Source: VRUE01 sp963814915 (lineage in GTDB: Bacteria > Actinomycetota > Thermoleophilia > Solirubrobacterales > 70-9). From it: a DNA stretch of 64,000 bases. Every line of letters begins with the position of its first letter. The first letter of the stretch is position 1. The notes under the pieces were generated by a model. It was not told where the DNA came from. It saw only the letters and a program-made list of their open reading frames with translations, and ran no database searches. The stretch is from positions 434,001 through 498,000 of the forward strand of contig CAWFEI010000005.1 in the NCBI GenBank assembly GCA_963814915.1. The letters run 5' to 3'. Positions 46,975 to 54,864 of this stretch are shown here, in pieces. The position numbers were made by a program, and so were the translations under genes.

Positions 46975-48111
46975 TCACCACTCCTTGAATCGGGCTTCGA
47001 TCAGGACATCGTCTCCCACGAGCGTCGCCTTCGGTGGGCCGGCCGCGAGGGCGTCAGGGCCCCCACTGCCGCCCTCTCCGGCGCTGCCGAGCAGGACGGG
47101 GGCGACGAAGGTTCGAGCTTCGTCGATCGCGGCTGCCGCCAGAAAAGCTGAAGCAAGAGTGTGGCCGCCCTCGAGGAAGAGGCTGGTGACGCCGCGACGG
47201 CCGAGGTCGGCGAGACCCGATTCGACGCTATCGGCCACGACCGTCTCCACCCCGGCATCTCGAAGCCCCGAAAGCCGCGACGAATCCGCCTGCTGGGAGA
47301 CGATCGCAAGGACAGGCGAGCTCTCGAGCGTCCGAACCAGCTGCGAGTCGAGGGGCAGGCGGGCCTGGCGGTCGAAGACGACGCGGAGGGGTTGCCGGGG
47401 CACTCCGGTGTGCTTTATGTGCCCAAGGGGGGCATAAGGCACACCGGAAGCTTCTGTGCGGGCGGTTAGGAGGGGGTCGTCGGCAAGGACGGTGCCGATG
47501 CCGACGGCGATCGCGTCCGATTCGGCACGCCAGCGGTGGACCAGCGCACGGCTCTCGGCGCCGCTGAGCCAGGGCGAGTCGCCCGGCGGAGTCTCGGTCT
47601 GCCCGTCGAGCGACATCGCCAGCTTCAGGGTCACGAACGGCAAGCCGGTGCGGGCGTGCTTGCGGAAGGGCTGGTTGAGCAACCGCGCCGCCGTCGCCTC
47701 CTCGCCGGCGGCGAGCTCGACCTTCACCCCACCGTCGCGCAGCATTCCCGGCCCGCGGCCGACGGCCTTCTCGCTCGGGTCGTCGGAGCCGATCACCACC
47801 CGCGCGACCCCGGCCCCGAGAATCGCCTCCACGCAGGGCGGCTGCCGGCCCTCATGCGCGCAGGGCTCCAGGGTCACGTACATCGTCGCGCCGGCGGGAT
47901 CCTCTCCCCTGCGCTCGCAATCCGCCAAGGCCGCCCGCTCCGCATGCAGCTCGCCCAAGGCAGCGTGAAACCCCTCACCGATCGTCTCGCCATCCCGAAC
48001 CAAAATCGCTCCCACCAACGGGTTTGGGCTAACCCGCCCACGCCCACCCTCCGCCAGCTCAAGCGCCCGACGAAGGTGCATGCGGTCCTCGGCTGTAAGC
48101 GTTGCTTCCAT
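46975..48111 (-). CDS. ribD: Bifunctional riboflavin deaminase/reductase RibD, with an in-frame palindromic insertion
   Basis: 378 residues. The N-terminal deaminase has GRVSPNPLVGAILV, the zinc motif LHAERAAL and LEPCAHEGRQPPCVEAI. The C-terminal reductase has FVTLKLAMSLDGQT and LFLEGGHTLASAFL. Between ARTEA and PRQPLRVVFD, where the family usually has a short loop, 15 extra codons (residues 222-236, including VPYAPLGHIKHTG) coincide exactly with a 45-base palindrome at 47404-47448. The reading frame is preserved, so the enzyme is probably functional. ribD is the first gene of the rib operon; no FMN riboswitch precedes it. Confidence 0.95.
   Translation of the reverse strand: MEATLTAEDRMHLRRALELAEGGRGRVSPNPLVGAILVRDGETIGEGFHAALGELHAERAALADCERRGEDPAGATMYVTLEPCAHEGRQPPCVEAILGAGVARVVIGSDDPSEKAVGRGPGMLRDGGVKVELAAGEEATAARLLNQPFRKHARTGLPFVTLKLAMSLDGQTETPPGDSPWLSGAESRALVHRWRAESDAIAVGIGTVLADDPLLTARTEASGVPYAPLGHIKHTGVPRQPLRVVFDRQARLPLDSQLVRTLESSPVLAIVSQQADSSRLSGLRDAGVETVVADSVESGLADLGRRGVTSLFLEGGHTLASAFLAAAAIDEARTFVAPVLLGSAGEGGSGGPDALAAGPPKATLVGDDVLIEARFKEW
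47404..47448. repeat. 45-bp palindromic element embedded in frame in ribD
   Basis: The outer ten bases TCCGGTGTGC and GCACACCGGA are perfectly complementary, and pairing continues with few mismatches (TTATG/CATAA, then CCC/GGG) to a small centre. The element is 45 bases, i.e. 15 codons, and adds a peptide to the RibD loop without disrupting the frame. It is unrelated in sequence to the 28488/49855 element. Confidence 0.65.
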
Positions 48112-48116
48112 TGTTG

Positions 48117-48134
48117 ATTGACGAGTCAGTCAAT
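48117..48134. promoter_or_regulatory. Dyad ATTGAC-N6-GTCAAT upstream of ribD
   Basis: A perfect 6+6 inverted repeat that starts six bases before the ribD ATG. It overlaps a candidate -10 (TACCAT, 48133-48138, minus strand) by two bases. It could be an operator or a short 5' leader hairpin for the riboflavin operon. The shared divergent gap also serves the glycosyltransferase. Confidence 0.35.
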
Positions 48135-48139
48135 GGTAC

Positions 48140-48162
48140 CGCCCGGCCCCACCGGCCGGGCG
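48140..48162. promoter_or_regulatory. Nine-bp GC hairpin between ribD and the glycosyltransferase
   Basis: CGCCCGGCC and GGCCGGGCG pair perfectly around a CCACC loop. It sits immediately upstream of the TACCCT hexamer of the plus-strand gene and beyond the ribD promoter. It may separate or regulate the two divergent promoters. Confidence 0.4.
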
Positions 48163-48168
48163 CGAAGA

Positions 48169-48174
48169 TACCCT
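48169..48174 (+). promoter_or_regulatory. Candidate -10 hexamer TACCCT for the glycosyltransferase/flippase operon
   Basis: TACCCT, twelve bases, GTG 48187. The expected leader is about five bases and no Shine-Dalgarno is present. Confidence 0.4.
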
Positions 48175-48186
48175 GACCGGCCAATC

Positions 48187-49173
48187 GTGAAGCTGATCGT
48201 CCAGATCCCCTGCCTCGACGAGGAGGCCACCCTGCCGGAGACGGTCGCGGCCCTGCCGCGGCAGATCGACGGGATCGACGAGGTCGAGCTGCTGGTCATC
48301 GACGACGGCTCGACCGACGGCACGGTCGCGGTTGCGCGCGAGTGCGGAGTCGAGCACATCGTCCGCCTGACCAACAACCGCGGCCTCGCGGCCGCCTTCC
48401 AGGCCGGGCTAGACGCCTGTCTGAAGCTCGGCGCCGACATCGTCGTCAACACCGATGCCGACAACCAGTACAGCGGCACCGACGTGCCCAGGCTGGTCGC
48501 GCCGATCCTCGCCGGGCAGGCCGACATGGTCATCGGCGACCGTCGTGTCGAGACGATCGAGCATTTCTCCGGGGCCAAGAAACGGCTGCAGCACCTCGGC
48601 AGCGCGGTCGTGCGCAAGGTCTCCGGCACGCCGATCGCCGATACGACGTCCGGCTTCCGCGCCTACAACCGCGAGGCCGCGCTCGGCCTGCTGGTCACCG
48701 ACAACTTCACCTACACCCTGGAGAGCCTGATCCAGGCCGGCAAAATGCTGATCGCCGTCGACCAGGTCGAGGTAGCGACCAACCCGCAGACGCGCGAGTC
48801 CCGCCTCTTCGACTCGACCGGCGCCTACGTGCGCCGCAACGCCCTCTCGATCCTGCGCATCTACACCCGCTACGAGCCGCTGCGCGTCTTCGCCGGCGCC
48901 AGCGCGGCGGTCGGCGCGCTGGCGCTGCTCGCCTGGCTGCCCTTCCTGATCGACTGGATCTTCAACGGCGACTCGAGCGGCCACATCCAGTCGCTGATCC
49001 TCGGCGCGGTGCTCTTCATCGCCGCGCTGCAGCTGCTCGCGCTGGGCGTGATCGGCGATCTGCTGGCCGGCCAGCGGGTGATGACGCAACGGGTCTTCGA
49101 GCGGGTGCGCCGGGTCGAGCTCTCGCTCGGGGTCGAGCCTTCCCACTACGAGCGCGGCGCGCCGAAGCGCTGA
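48187..49173 (+). CDS. Family 2 glycosyltransferase with two C-terminal membrane helices
   Basis: 328 residues. A GT-A domain has IVQIPCLDEEATLPETV, VIDDGSTDGT and NTDADNQYSG (DxD-like nucleotide-sugar and metal site). After ~230 residues two hydrophobic helices follow (AVGALALLAWLPFLIDWIF and LILGAVLFIAALQLLALGV). This is the layout of polyprenyl-phosphate glycosyltransferases related to dolichol-phosphate mannose synthase. GTG 48187 matches the conserved family start MKLIVQIPCL. Its stop overlaps the flippase start (TGATG), so the two act together in surface glycan assembly. Confidence 0.9.
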   Translation: MKLIVQIPCLDEEATLPETVAALPRQIDGIDEVELLVIDDGSTDGTVAVARECGVEHIVRLTNNRGLAAAFQAGLDACLKLGADIVVNTDADNQYSGTDVPRLVAPILAGQADMVIGDRRVETIEHFSGAKKRLQHLGSAVVRKVSGTPIADTTSGFRAYNREAALGLLVTDNFTYTLESLIQAGKMLIAVDQVEVATNPQTRESRLFDSTGAYVRRNALSILRIYTRYEPLRVFAGASAAVGALALLAWLPFLIDWIFNGDSSGHIQSLILGAVLFIAALQLLALGVIGDLLAGQRVMTQRVFERVRRVELSLGVEPSHYERGAPKR

Positions 49174-50600
49174 TGGGGCTGCTGCGTAAACGCCCGGGCT
49201 CCGCTGCGGGGCCCGGCGACGCGGAGGGCTCGGCGACGGCCGAGTACGGGCGCCTGGCGAGCTTCCTCGCGGTCGGCGTCGGGCTCACCGGCCTGATCAC
49301 CTACGCCTACTTCCTGATCGCCTCGCACGTGCTCTCCAAGCCCGACTACGGCCAGATCACGGTGCTCTGGTCGGCCGTCTTCATCACGATCTCGACGCTC
49401 TACCGGCCGGTCGAACAGCTGCTCTCGCGCCACATCTCGGAACGGCTCGTCAAGCGCGAACCGATCGGCCAGCCGATGCGCGTCGCGGCGACGATCCAGA
49501 TCGGCCTGGCGCTCTTCTTCGCCGTTGTCGCCCTGGCCCTGCGCGGACCGATCCAGAACGGCCTGCTGGAAGGGAACGAAGCGCTCTACTGGGTCTTTTT
49601 CGGCGCCGTCCTCTTCTACGCGGCCAGCTACTTCGCGCGCGGCTTTCTCGCCGGCCAGCACAGCTTCGGCCTCTTCACGGCGCTGATCCTCTCCGAGTCG
49701 GTCTTCCGCACCAGCTTCGCCGTGCTGGTCGCGGTCAGCCTGCTCAGCGGCCAGTCGGCGGTCGCGATCGGCATCGTCGCCGCCCCCTCGCTGAGCCTGA
49801 TGGTCGTGCCGTTCGCATTCCTCCGTCGAGCTCAGAAATTGCAGCGAGAGTCGCCCGGCATCCCCGGACGCGAAGCGGAGGAGATGCCGGATGAGGATTT
49901 CTCCCTCAAGTCGGGCACCGGCTTCGCCGCCGCGGTGCTTGTGATCATGTTCAGCGAACAGGCCTTCCTCAATGCGGGCCCGCTGATCGCGCGCGGCCTG
50001 CAGGGCGCCGCCGCGGCCGGCTTCATCTTCAACGTGCTGATGATCGCGCGGGCGCCGCTGCAGCTCTTCCAGGCCGTCTCGACCAGCATCCTCCCCCACC
50101 TGACCGGGCTCCACACGAGCAAAGAGGCGGGCAGCGAGCGCGAGTTCCACCGCTCGGTGCGGATGGTGCTCTTCGGCATCGCCGGCTTCACGGCGCTGAC
50201 CGCGATCGTCGTCCTGATCGATGGGCCGCAGCTGATGCAGATCGCCTTCAGCAAGAAGTTCACCTACGACCGCGAGGGCCTGCTCCTGGTCACCGCCGGG
50301 ATGGGCCTCTACCTCTCCTCGGTCACGGTCAACCAGGCCTGCCTGGCCCAGGGCCAGGTGCGCCGCGCCGCCGCCCGCTGGCTCGGCTGTGCCGCGCTCT
50401 TCATCGCCTGGAACTTCGTGCCTCTCGTCAGCGACGAGTTCCGCCGCGTCGAGCTCGGCTTCACGCTCACGGCCGGGGTCCTCTTCGCCCTGCTCCTGCT
50501 GATCTACCGGCGCCCGCACGAGCGCGCCGAGGACATCCCCGGTGCCGGCTCGCCCGAGGAGCTAGAGGCTCAGCTGGCGGCGATCGACGAGTCGGTCTGA
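49173..50600 (+). CDS. Polysaccharide/lipid-linked oligosaccharide flippase (Wzx-like), with an in-frame palindromic insertion
   Basis: 475 residues with about twelve hydrophobic helices, among them FLAVGVGLTGLITYAYFLIA and GFAAAVLVIMFSEQAFLNAG, typical of the MOP/Wzx superfamily. It probably flips glycan lipids made with the preceding glycosyltransferase. Residues 228-239 in the loop between helices (PGIPGREAEEMP) are encoded by a 36-base palindrome at 49855-49890 that also occurs in an intergenic region at 28488. The loop is predicted to be hydrophilic, so the insertion should be tolerated. Confidence 0.85.
   Translation: MGLLRKRPGSAAGPGDAEGSATAEYGRLASFLAVGVGLTGLITYAYFLIASHVLSKPDYGQITVLWSAVFITISTLYRPVEQLLSRHISERLVKREPIGQPMRVAATIQIGLALFFAVVALALRGPIQNGLLEGNEALYWVFFGAVLFYAASYFARGFLAGQHSFGLFTALILSESVFRTSFAVLVAVSLLSGQSAVAIGIVAAPSLSLMVVPFAFLRRAQKLQRESPGIPGREAEEMPDEDFSLKSGTGFAAAVLVIMFSEQAFLNAGPLIARGLQGAAAAGFIFNVLMIARAPLQLFQAVSTSILPHLTGLHTSKEAGSEREFHRSVRMVLFGIAGFTALTAIVVLIDGPQLMQIAFSKKFTYDREGLLLVTAGMGLYLSSVTVNQACLAQGQVRRAAARWLGCAALFIAWNFVPLVSDEFRRVELGFTLTAGVLFALLLLIYRRPHERAEDIPGAGSPEELEAQLAAIDESV
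49855..49890. repeat. Dispersed palindromic element, copy B, embedded in frame in the flippase gene
   Basis: Arms CCGGCATC and GATGCCGG (8 bp, perfect) enclose the core shared with copy A at 28488-28522. Copy A has G:C where copy B has C:G at the eighth pair, a compensatory change. Copy B occupies exactly twelve codons' worth of sequence and keeps the frame open. Confidence 0.7.
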
Positions 50601-50608
50601 CGGTCGAT

Positions 50609-50614
50609 TAGGGT
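50609..50614 (+). promoter_or_regulatory. -10 hexamer TAGGGT for the leaderless antiporter gene
   Basis: TAGGGT, six bases, ATG 50621. The only bases between the flippase stop and this gene are the 20 that hold the hexamer. No Shine-Dalgarno is present. Confidence 0.55.
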
Positions 50615-50620
50615 CCGCCG

Positions 50621-52429
50621 ATGGAGGGACACGACGCCGAGCTGATCCTCATCGTCGGCGCCCTACTCGCCGCCGGCATCGGCGCGGCCCTGGCGGCGGA
50701 CCGGGTCCGCGTCCCCGGGCTGCTGCTCTTCCTCGGGCTGGGGATGCTGCTCGGCTCCGAAGGGCTCGGCGGAATCGAGTTCAGCAACACCCGCGCCGCC
50801 CAGACCGCCGGCACGATCGGCCTCGTCCTGATCCTCTTCGAGGGCGGCCTGACCGCCGGCTGGCACGAGATCCGGCCGGTCCTGCGCACGGTCGTCGGGA
50901 TGGCGACGCTCGGCACCTTCCTGACCGCGATGGCAACCGGGCTGGCGGCAATCTGGATCTTCGACCTGAGCACGCTGCAGGGCCTTATCCTCGGCGCGGC
51001 CGTGGCCGCGACCGACTCGGCGGCGATCTTCGCCGTACTGCGCGGCTCGCGGCTCGAGCGGCGCCTCGCCCGCACGCTCGAGGGAGAGTCCGGGATGAAC
51101 GACCCGGTGGCGCTGCTGCTCGTCGTCGGTTTCGGCGAATGGATCGCCGACCCCTCATACGGCGCCTCGGACATGGCCCTCGCCTTCGTGGTCAAAATGA
51201 CGCTCGGCGTGGCTCTCGGGCTCGCGGTCGGCTGGGTGGCGCGGCGGGCCATCACCCGCGTGGAGCTGCCGACACAGGGCCTGTACCCGGTGGCGACCCT
51301 GGCCACGGCGGCGATCGCCTACGGCATCGCCGAGGTCGCGGGCGGCTCCGGGTTTCTCTCCGTCTACGTCGCCGCGCTGGTCCTCGGCACCGGCTCGATG
51401 CCGGCCCGCAGCACCGTCGTCTCCTTTCACCAGGGCCTCAGCTGGCTGGTCCAGATCGGGCTCTTCTTCCTGCTCGGCCTACTCGTCTTCCCCGCCCAGC
51501 TGTGGGGAGTGGCCGGCAAGGGCCTGCTGCTCTCGGTCGTGCTGATCTTCGTCGCCCGGCCGCTGGCAACGCTGCTCGTCACCCAGTTCGGAGGGCTCAA
51601 CCTGCGCGAGCGGACGATGCTGAGCTGGGCCGGGCTGCGCGGGGCGATCCCGATCTGGCTGGCCACCTTCCCGGTCATCGCCGGGGTCGCCGAGTCGCAC
51701 CTGATCTTCGACGTGGTCTTCTTCGTCGTGCTCACCTCGACCGTGATCCAGGGCGCCACGATCGAGCCCCTGGCCCGCCTGCTCGGCGTGACGAGCACCG
51801 AGCGGGCGCTGCCGACGCCGGTCGCCGACGTCGGCATGGTCCGCGAGCTCGGCGGCGAGCTGATCTCCTGGCGGGTGCGCAAGGACGACGCCGCAGCCGG
51901 GCTGCTGGTGCGCGAGCTGGGCATGCCGCGCGAGGCGCTGGTCCACCTGATCGTCCGCGACGGCCGCGCCCTCGCGCCGCGCGGCTCGACGCGGGTCGAA
52001 CCAGGCGACGAGCTGCACCTGCTGGTCCAGGAGGCGCAGCGCGAGGAGCTCGAGCGGCTCACCCAACGCTGGCGCGAAGGGCCGCTCGGCGAGCCCGCGC
52101 CGCTGCTGCTGCCGCCGCGCGGCTCGCCGCAGATCTTCTCGGTTCGGCCCGGCCACACCCTGGGCGGCGACCCGGCCCTGCCGGAGCAGATCGACGGGAT
52201 CGGGGTGCGGGCGCGGCTGCGGACGCGCCGCGACGAGCCCGGCGCCCTGGTCGCCCTCGCCGACGGCCGCTTCGCGGTGACGACGGAGAGCGCGGTCGCG
52301 CTGGGGGGCCGCCGCGCCCTGGCCGAGTGGTGCGCACGCCGCGCCCTGCGCCCGGAGATCGCCGACGAGGAGCGCTCCTGGTGGCAGGAGGCGGCGGGCA
52401 CCCTGGTGGTGCCGGTGGCCAAGCCGTAG
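50621..52429 (+). CDS. Potassium/proton or sodium/proton antiporter (NhaP2/CPA1-like) with C-terminal TrkA-C domain
   Basis: 602 residues. The N-terminal ~390 residues form about twelve membrane helices of the CPA1 type, with LVLILFEGGLTAGW and the ion-site motifs AATDSAAIFAVLRG and EGESGMNDPVALLL. A cytoplasmic RCK/TrkA-C domain follows (LISWRVRKDDAAAG to ALAPRGSTRVEPGDELHLLV), then a second soluble part. It resembles NhaP2/CvrA, which exchange K+ or Na+ for H+. Ion choice cannot be decided from sequence. It ends at the left arm of the 114-bp inverted repeat. Confidence 0.92.
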   Translation: MEGHDAELILIVGALLAAGIGAALAADRVRVPGLLLFLGLGMLLGSEGLGGIEFSNTRAAQTAGTIGLVLILFEGGLTAGWHEIRPVLRTVVGMATLGTFLTAMATGLAAIWIFDLSTLQGLILGAAVAATDSAAIFAVLRGSRLERRLARTLEGESGMNDPVALLLVVGFGEWIADPSYGASDMALAFVVKMTLGVALGLAVGWVARRAITRVELPTQGLYPVATLATAAIAYGIAEVAGGSGFLSVYVAALVLGTGSMPARSTVVSFHQGLSWLVQIGLFFLLGLLVFPAQLWGVAGKGLLLSVVLIFVARPLATLLVTQFGGLNLRERTMLSWAGLRGAIPIWLATFPVIAGVAESHLIFDVVFFVVLTSTVIQGATIEPLARLLGVTSTERALPTPVADVGMVRELGGELISWRVRKDDAAAGLLVRELGMPREALVHLIVRDGRALAPRGSTRVEPGDELHLLVQEAQREELERLTQRWREGPLGEPAPLLLPPRGSPQIFSVRPGHTLGGDPALPEQIDGIGVRARLRTRRDEPGALVALADGRFAVTTESAVALGGRRALAEWCARRALRPEIADEERSWWQEAAGTLVVPVAKP

Positions 52430-52543
52430 GACCGACTTCGACAGGGGGTTCCGCTTAACTTTTTTTTGAAGACGGTTACCTGCTGTCCGCAATCCTCGCC
52501 GCAAAAAAAGTACAAGACGCTCCACCCCCTACCGAAGTCGGTC
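52430..52543. repeat. 114-bp inverted-repeat unit between convergent antiporter and rpe genes
   Basis: Twenty-base arms at 52430-52449 and 52524-52543 match at 18 of 20 positions (GACCGACTTCG followed by AGGGGGT, with two differences between). An inner pair of T8 (CTTTTTTTTG) and A7 (CAAAAAAAG) tracts faces each other. The unit runs exactly from the antiporter stop codon to the rpe stop codon. It can act as a bidirectional terminator, or it may be a miniature transposable element. It encodes nothing. Confidence 0.6.
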
Positions 52544-53228
52544 AGGCCGCGGCGGCGGCAGTTACCAGCTGGGAGTACGCGTCTCCTGGGTTTGTGTCGC
52601 TGAAGATTGCGGAGCCTGCTACGTAGAGGGAGGCTCCAGCTTTGGCCGCTGACGCAATGGTGGAAGCATGGATGCCACCGTCGACCTCAATCGTGGCGTC
52701 TCCGGCCAGCGGCCTCAGTCGGTTGACCTTGTCGAGGGTGCTGGGGATCAGCTTCTGCCCACCCCAGCCGGGATTGATCGTCATGCAGAGCATGATGTCG
52801 GCGAACCCGCGCAGCTCCGCAACGTCCTCAAGCGGCGTAGCCGGATTGAAAGCGATGCCAGAAAGACAGCCCAGATCGCGGATCGCAGTGAGGGTTCGGT
52901 TGGCATGCGGGGTTGCCTCTCGATGGAAGGTGATCGAGTCGGCTCCGGCGGCGGCGAAGGCCTCGATGTGGCGCTCCGGCGCCTCGATCATCAGGTGGAC
53001 GTCGAGCGCGCCGCCGGCGTCGTGCACCTGGTCGGCGATCGAGGCGGCGACCAGCGGGCCGATCGTGATCGGCGGGACGAAATGCCCGTCCATCACGTCG
53101 ACGTGGATCACCCGCGCCCCCGCGGCCATCACCTCGTCGACCTGGGAGCCCAGCTTGGCGAAATCGGCTGAGAGGATCGACGGGGCCACCCGCCGCTCCT
53201 CGAGCAACTCGGACATCCGCTCAGACAC
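52542..53228 (-). CDS. rpe: Ribulose-phosphate 3-epimerase
   Basis: 228 residues, a TIM barrel that interconverts ribulose-5-P and xylulose-5-P in the pentose phosphate pathway. Metal and catalytic motifs are visible: APSILSADFAKLG, VIHVDVMDGHFVPPIT, LDVHLMIEAPERH, MTINPGWGGQKLI and IEVDGGIHAST. GTG 53228 is used; ATG 53216 is an alternative. Its stop lies inside the inverted repeat at 52430-52543. Confidence 0.97.
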   Translation of the reverse strand: MSERMSELLEERRVAPSILSADFAKLGSQVDEVMAAGARVIHVDVMDGHFVPPITIGPLVAASIADQVHDAGGALDVHLMIEAPERHIEAFAAAGADSITFHREATPHANRTLTAIRDLGCLSGIAFNPATPLEDVAELRGFADIMLCMTINPGWGGQKLIPSTLDKVNRLRPLAGDATIEVDGGIHASTIASAAKAGASLYVAGSAIFSDTNPGDAYSQLVTAAAAA

Positions 53229-53243
53229 GCGACGGCCTTCCCT

Positions 53244-53504
53244 TCACACGGGCCTCAGCATCGAATCTCCACATGTCTGACAGGTCATGTCCTCGGTAGT
53301 GCTCATCCGCGCGATCGTCTGGTGCTCGCCGCAGTTTGGGCACTGCGAGACCAGCTCGAAGCGGTGCAGACAGTACACGCAGCGGTAACGGCCGGGGAGC
53401 TGAGTCGGGCGCAGCCAGGGCTCGCTGCAACTCGGGCATTTCGCCCGTTTCAGCAAGGCTCCTCGACTCGCTTCGCTGCTCTGCTGACCATCTGCGTCAA
53501 TCAT
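53244..53504 (-). CDS. Small double zinc-ribbon protein
   Basis: 86 residues with eight cysteines in four CxxC pairs (AKCPSCSEP, RCVYCLHRF, QCPNCGEHQ, TCQTCGDSM), i.e. two zinc ribbons, and little else. I do not know a function. Such proteins are often nucleic-acid or protein-binding adaptors. It overlaps rsmB by eight bases and precedes rpe by 15, so it is part of the def-fmt-rsmB-rpe operon. Confidence 0.75.
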   Translation of the reverse strand: MIDADGQQSSEASRGALLKRAKCPSCSEPWLRPTQLPGRYRCVYCLHRFELVSQCPNCGEHQTIARMSTTEDMTCQTCGDSMLRPV

Positions 53505-54864
53505 CCTTTCTCAAGCGGCAGACGAAGAAACCGGTGGTGCGGTCGCGGTCGGGACGAAACTGCAGACAGCGGCTGTCGTGCGGCGAGGCAAGGCCGGGGG
53601 CAAGCGCGCCGAGGTCGTCGACCGCGAAGGACGCCACCTCGCCCGCCGTCGCCAGCTCCGCCAGCGCAGCGATTCGCTCCTCCCCCTCGCGGCGGGAGAT
53701 CGTGCAGGTCGAGTAGACGAGCACACCGCCGGGCCGCAGCGCCTCCAGGCCGCGTCGCAGGATCGCGGCCTGCAGCTCGGCCAGGCGCTCGATTCCGCGC
53801 AGCGACTTGCGCCAGCGGGCATCCGGGCGGGACGCGAGCGCGCCGAGATCCGAGCAGGGTGGATCTACCAGCACCCGGTCGAAGCCGGTCATCCCCGGCT
53901 CTGCGGCGTCGGCCTCGAGCACGGTCACGCCGCGCAGGCCGAGGCGGTGCGCCTGGGCGGCGACTTCGGCGGCGCGGTCGGGATCGCGCTCGACCGCGAT
54001 CGTCTCGCCGCGGTCGCCCATGCGGGCGGCGATCTGGCCGCTCTTTATCCCCGGGCCCGCGCAGAGGTCGAGGACGTGCTCGCCGGGCTGCGGGTCGAGC
54101 AGCTCGACGGCCGCCGCGGAACCGCGGCTCTGCGGCGTCAGCTCCCCGGCGGTGATCAGCTCCGGAACGGCAGCGCCGATCCGCCCCCCGACGACAATCT
54201 GCTCCGCCGCCGCCAACGGCCACGGGCCCTCGGCCGGGCGGGCGTCGACATCGGCCTCGCGCAGGCGCCCGACGACGCCCTCGCGGTCGCCGCGCAGGGT
54301 GTTGACCCGCAACGCCACCTCGGCGGGCCGGTTGCAGGCGGCGAGCAGCTCCCGAGCGGCCTCCGGGCCCGCCTCGCGCCACCACATCTGCGCCAGCCAG
54401 AGCGGCGCCGAGTGGGCGACGGCGGCCGCCTCCGGAGTCGAGTCGTCCTCGAGCAGCGTTGTGGCGAGGCGATCGCGTTCACGGACAGCGCGCCGCAGGA
54501 CCGCGTTGACGAGGCCGGCGGCGTGGGCGGCGCCCGCGCCCTTGACCAGTTCGACCGCCTGGTCGACGGCGGCGTGGTCGGGTGTGCCGTCGGCGAAGAG
54601 CAGCTCGAACAGCCCGAGCCGCAGCGCCGCGATCACCGGCGGGTCGAGCAGCCTGACCGAGCGCTCGGCAAGGCGTTCGACCGCGGCGTCCGTGGTGCCG
54701 CGGCGCTGCACGGCGCCGTAGGCGAGCCGCTGCGCCTGCGCCCGCTCGCGCCCGGCGAGGCCGATCCGGTCGGCCTGCTCGCGGAAGAAGCGCTCCGTGT
54801 GGGCGTCGCGCTCGAACGTCGCCCGCACGGCCTCGAAGGCGAGCCCGCGCGCGGGCGCGATCAA
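53497..54864 (-). CDS. rsmB: 16S rRNA (cytosine-5) methyltransferase RsmB
   Basis: 455 residues. RsmB methylates C967 of 16S rRNA. An NusB-like helical domain (residues ~10-150) precedes the methyltransferase domain with VLDLCAGPGIKSGQIA, the nucleophile-supporting DPPCSDLG and the second catalytic Cys in VYSTCTISRREGEE. The start is TTG 54864, which overlaps the fmt stop as TTGA, so it is translated by coupling. It ends overlapping the zinc-ribbon gene. Confidence 0.95.
   Translation of the reverse strand: MIAPARGLAFEAVRATFERDAHTERFFREQADRIGLAGRERAQAQRLAYGAVQRRGTTDAAVERLAERSVRLLDPPVIAALRLGLFELLFADGTPDHAAVDQAVELVKGAGAAHAAGLVNAVLRRAVRERDRLATTLLEDDSTPEAAAVAHSAPLWLAQMWWREAGPEAARELLAACNRPAEVALRVNTLRGDREGVVGRLREADVDARPAEGPWPLAAAEQIVVGGRIGAAVPELITAGELTPQSRGSAAAVELLDPQPGEHVLDLCAGPGIKSGQIAARMGDRGETIAVERDPDRAAEVAAQAHRLGLRGVTVLEADAAEPGMTGFDRVLVDPPCSDLGALASRPDARWRKSLRGIERLAELQAAILRRGLEALRPGGVLVYSTCTISRREGEERIAALAELATAGEVASFAVDDLGALAPGLASPHDSRCLQFRPDRDRTTGFFVCRLRKDD

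Noticed and set aside
48112..48186. FMN riboswitch upstream of ribD
   Set aside because: The 75-base gap lacks the conserved RFN-element sequences and is too short.
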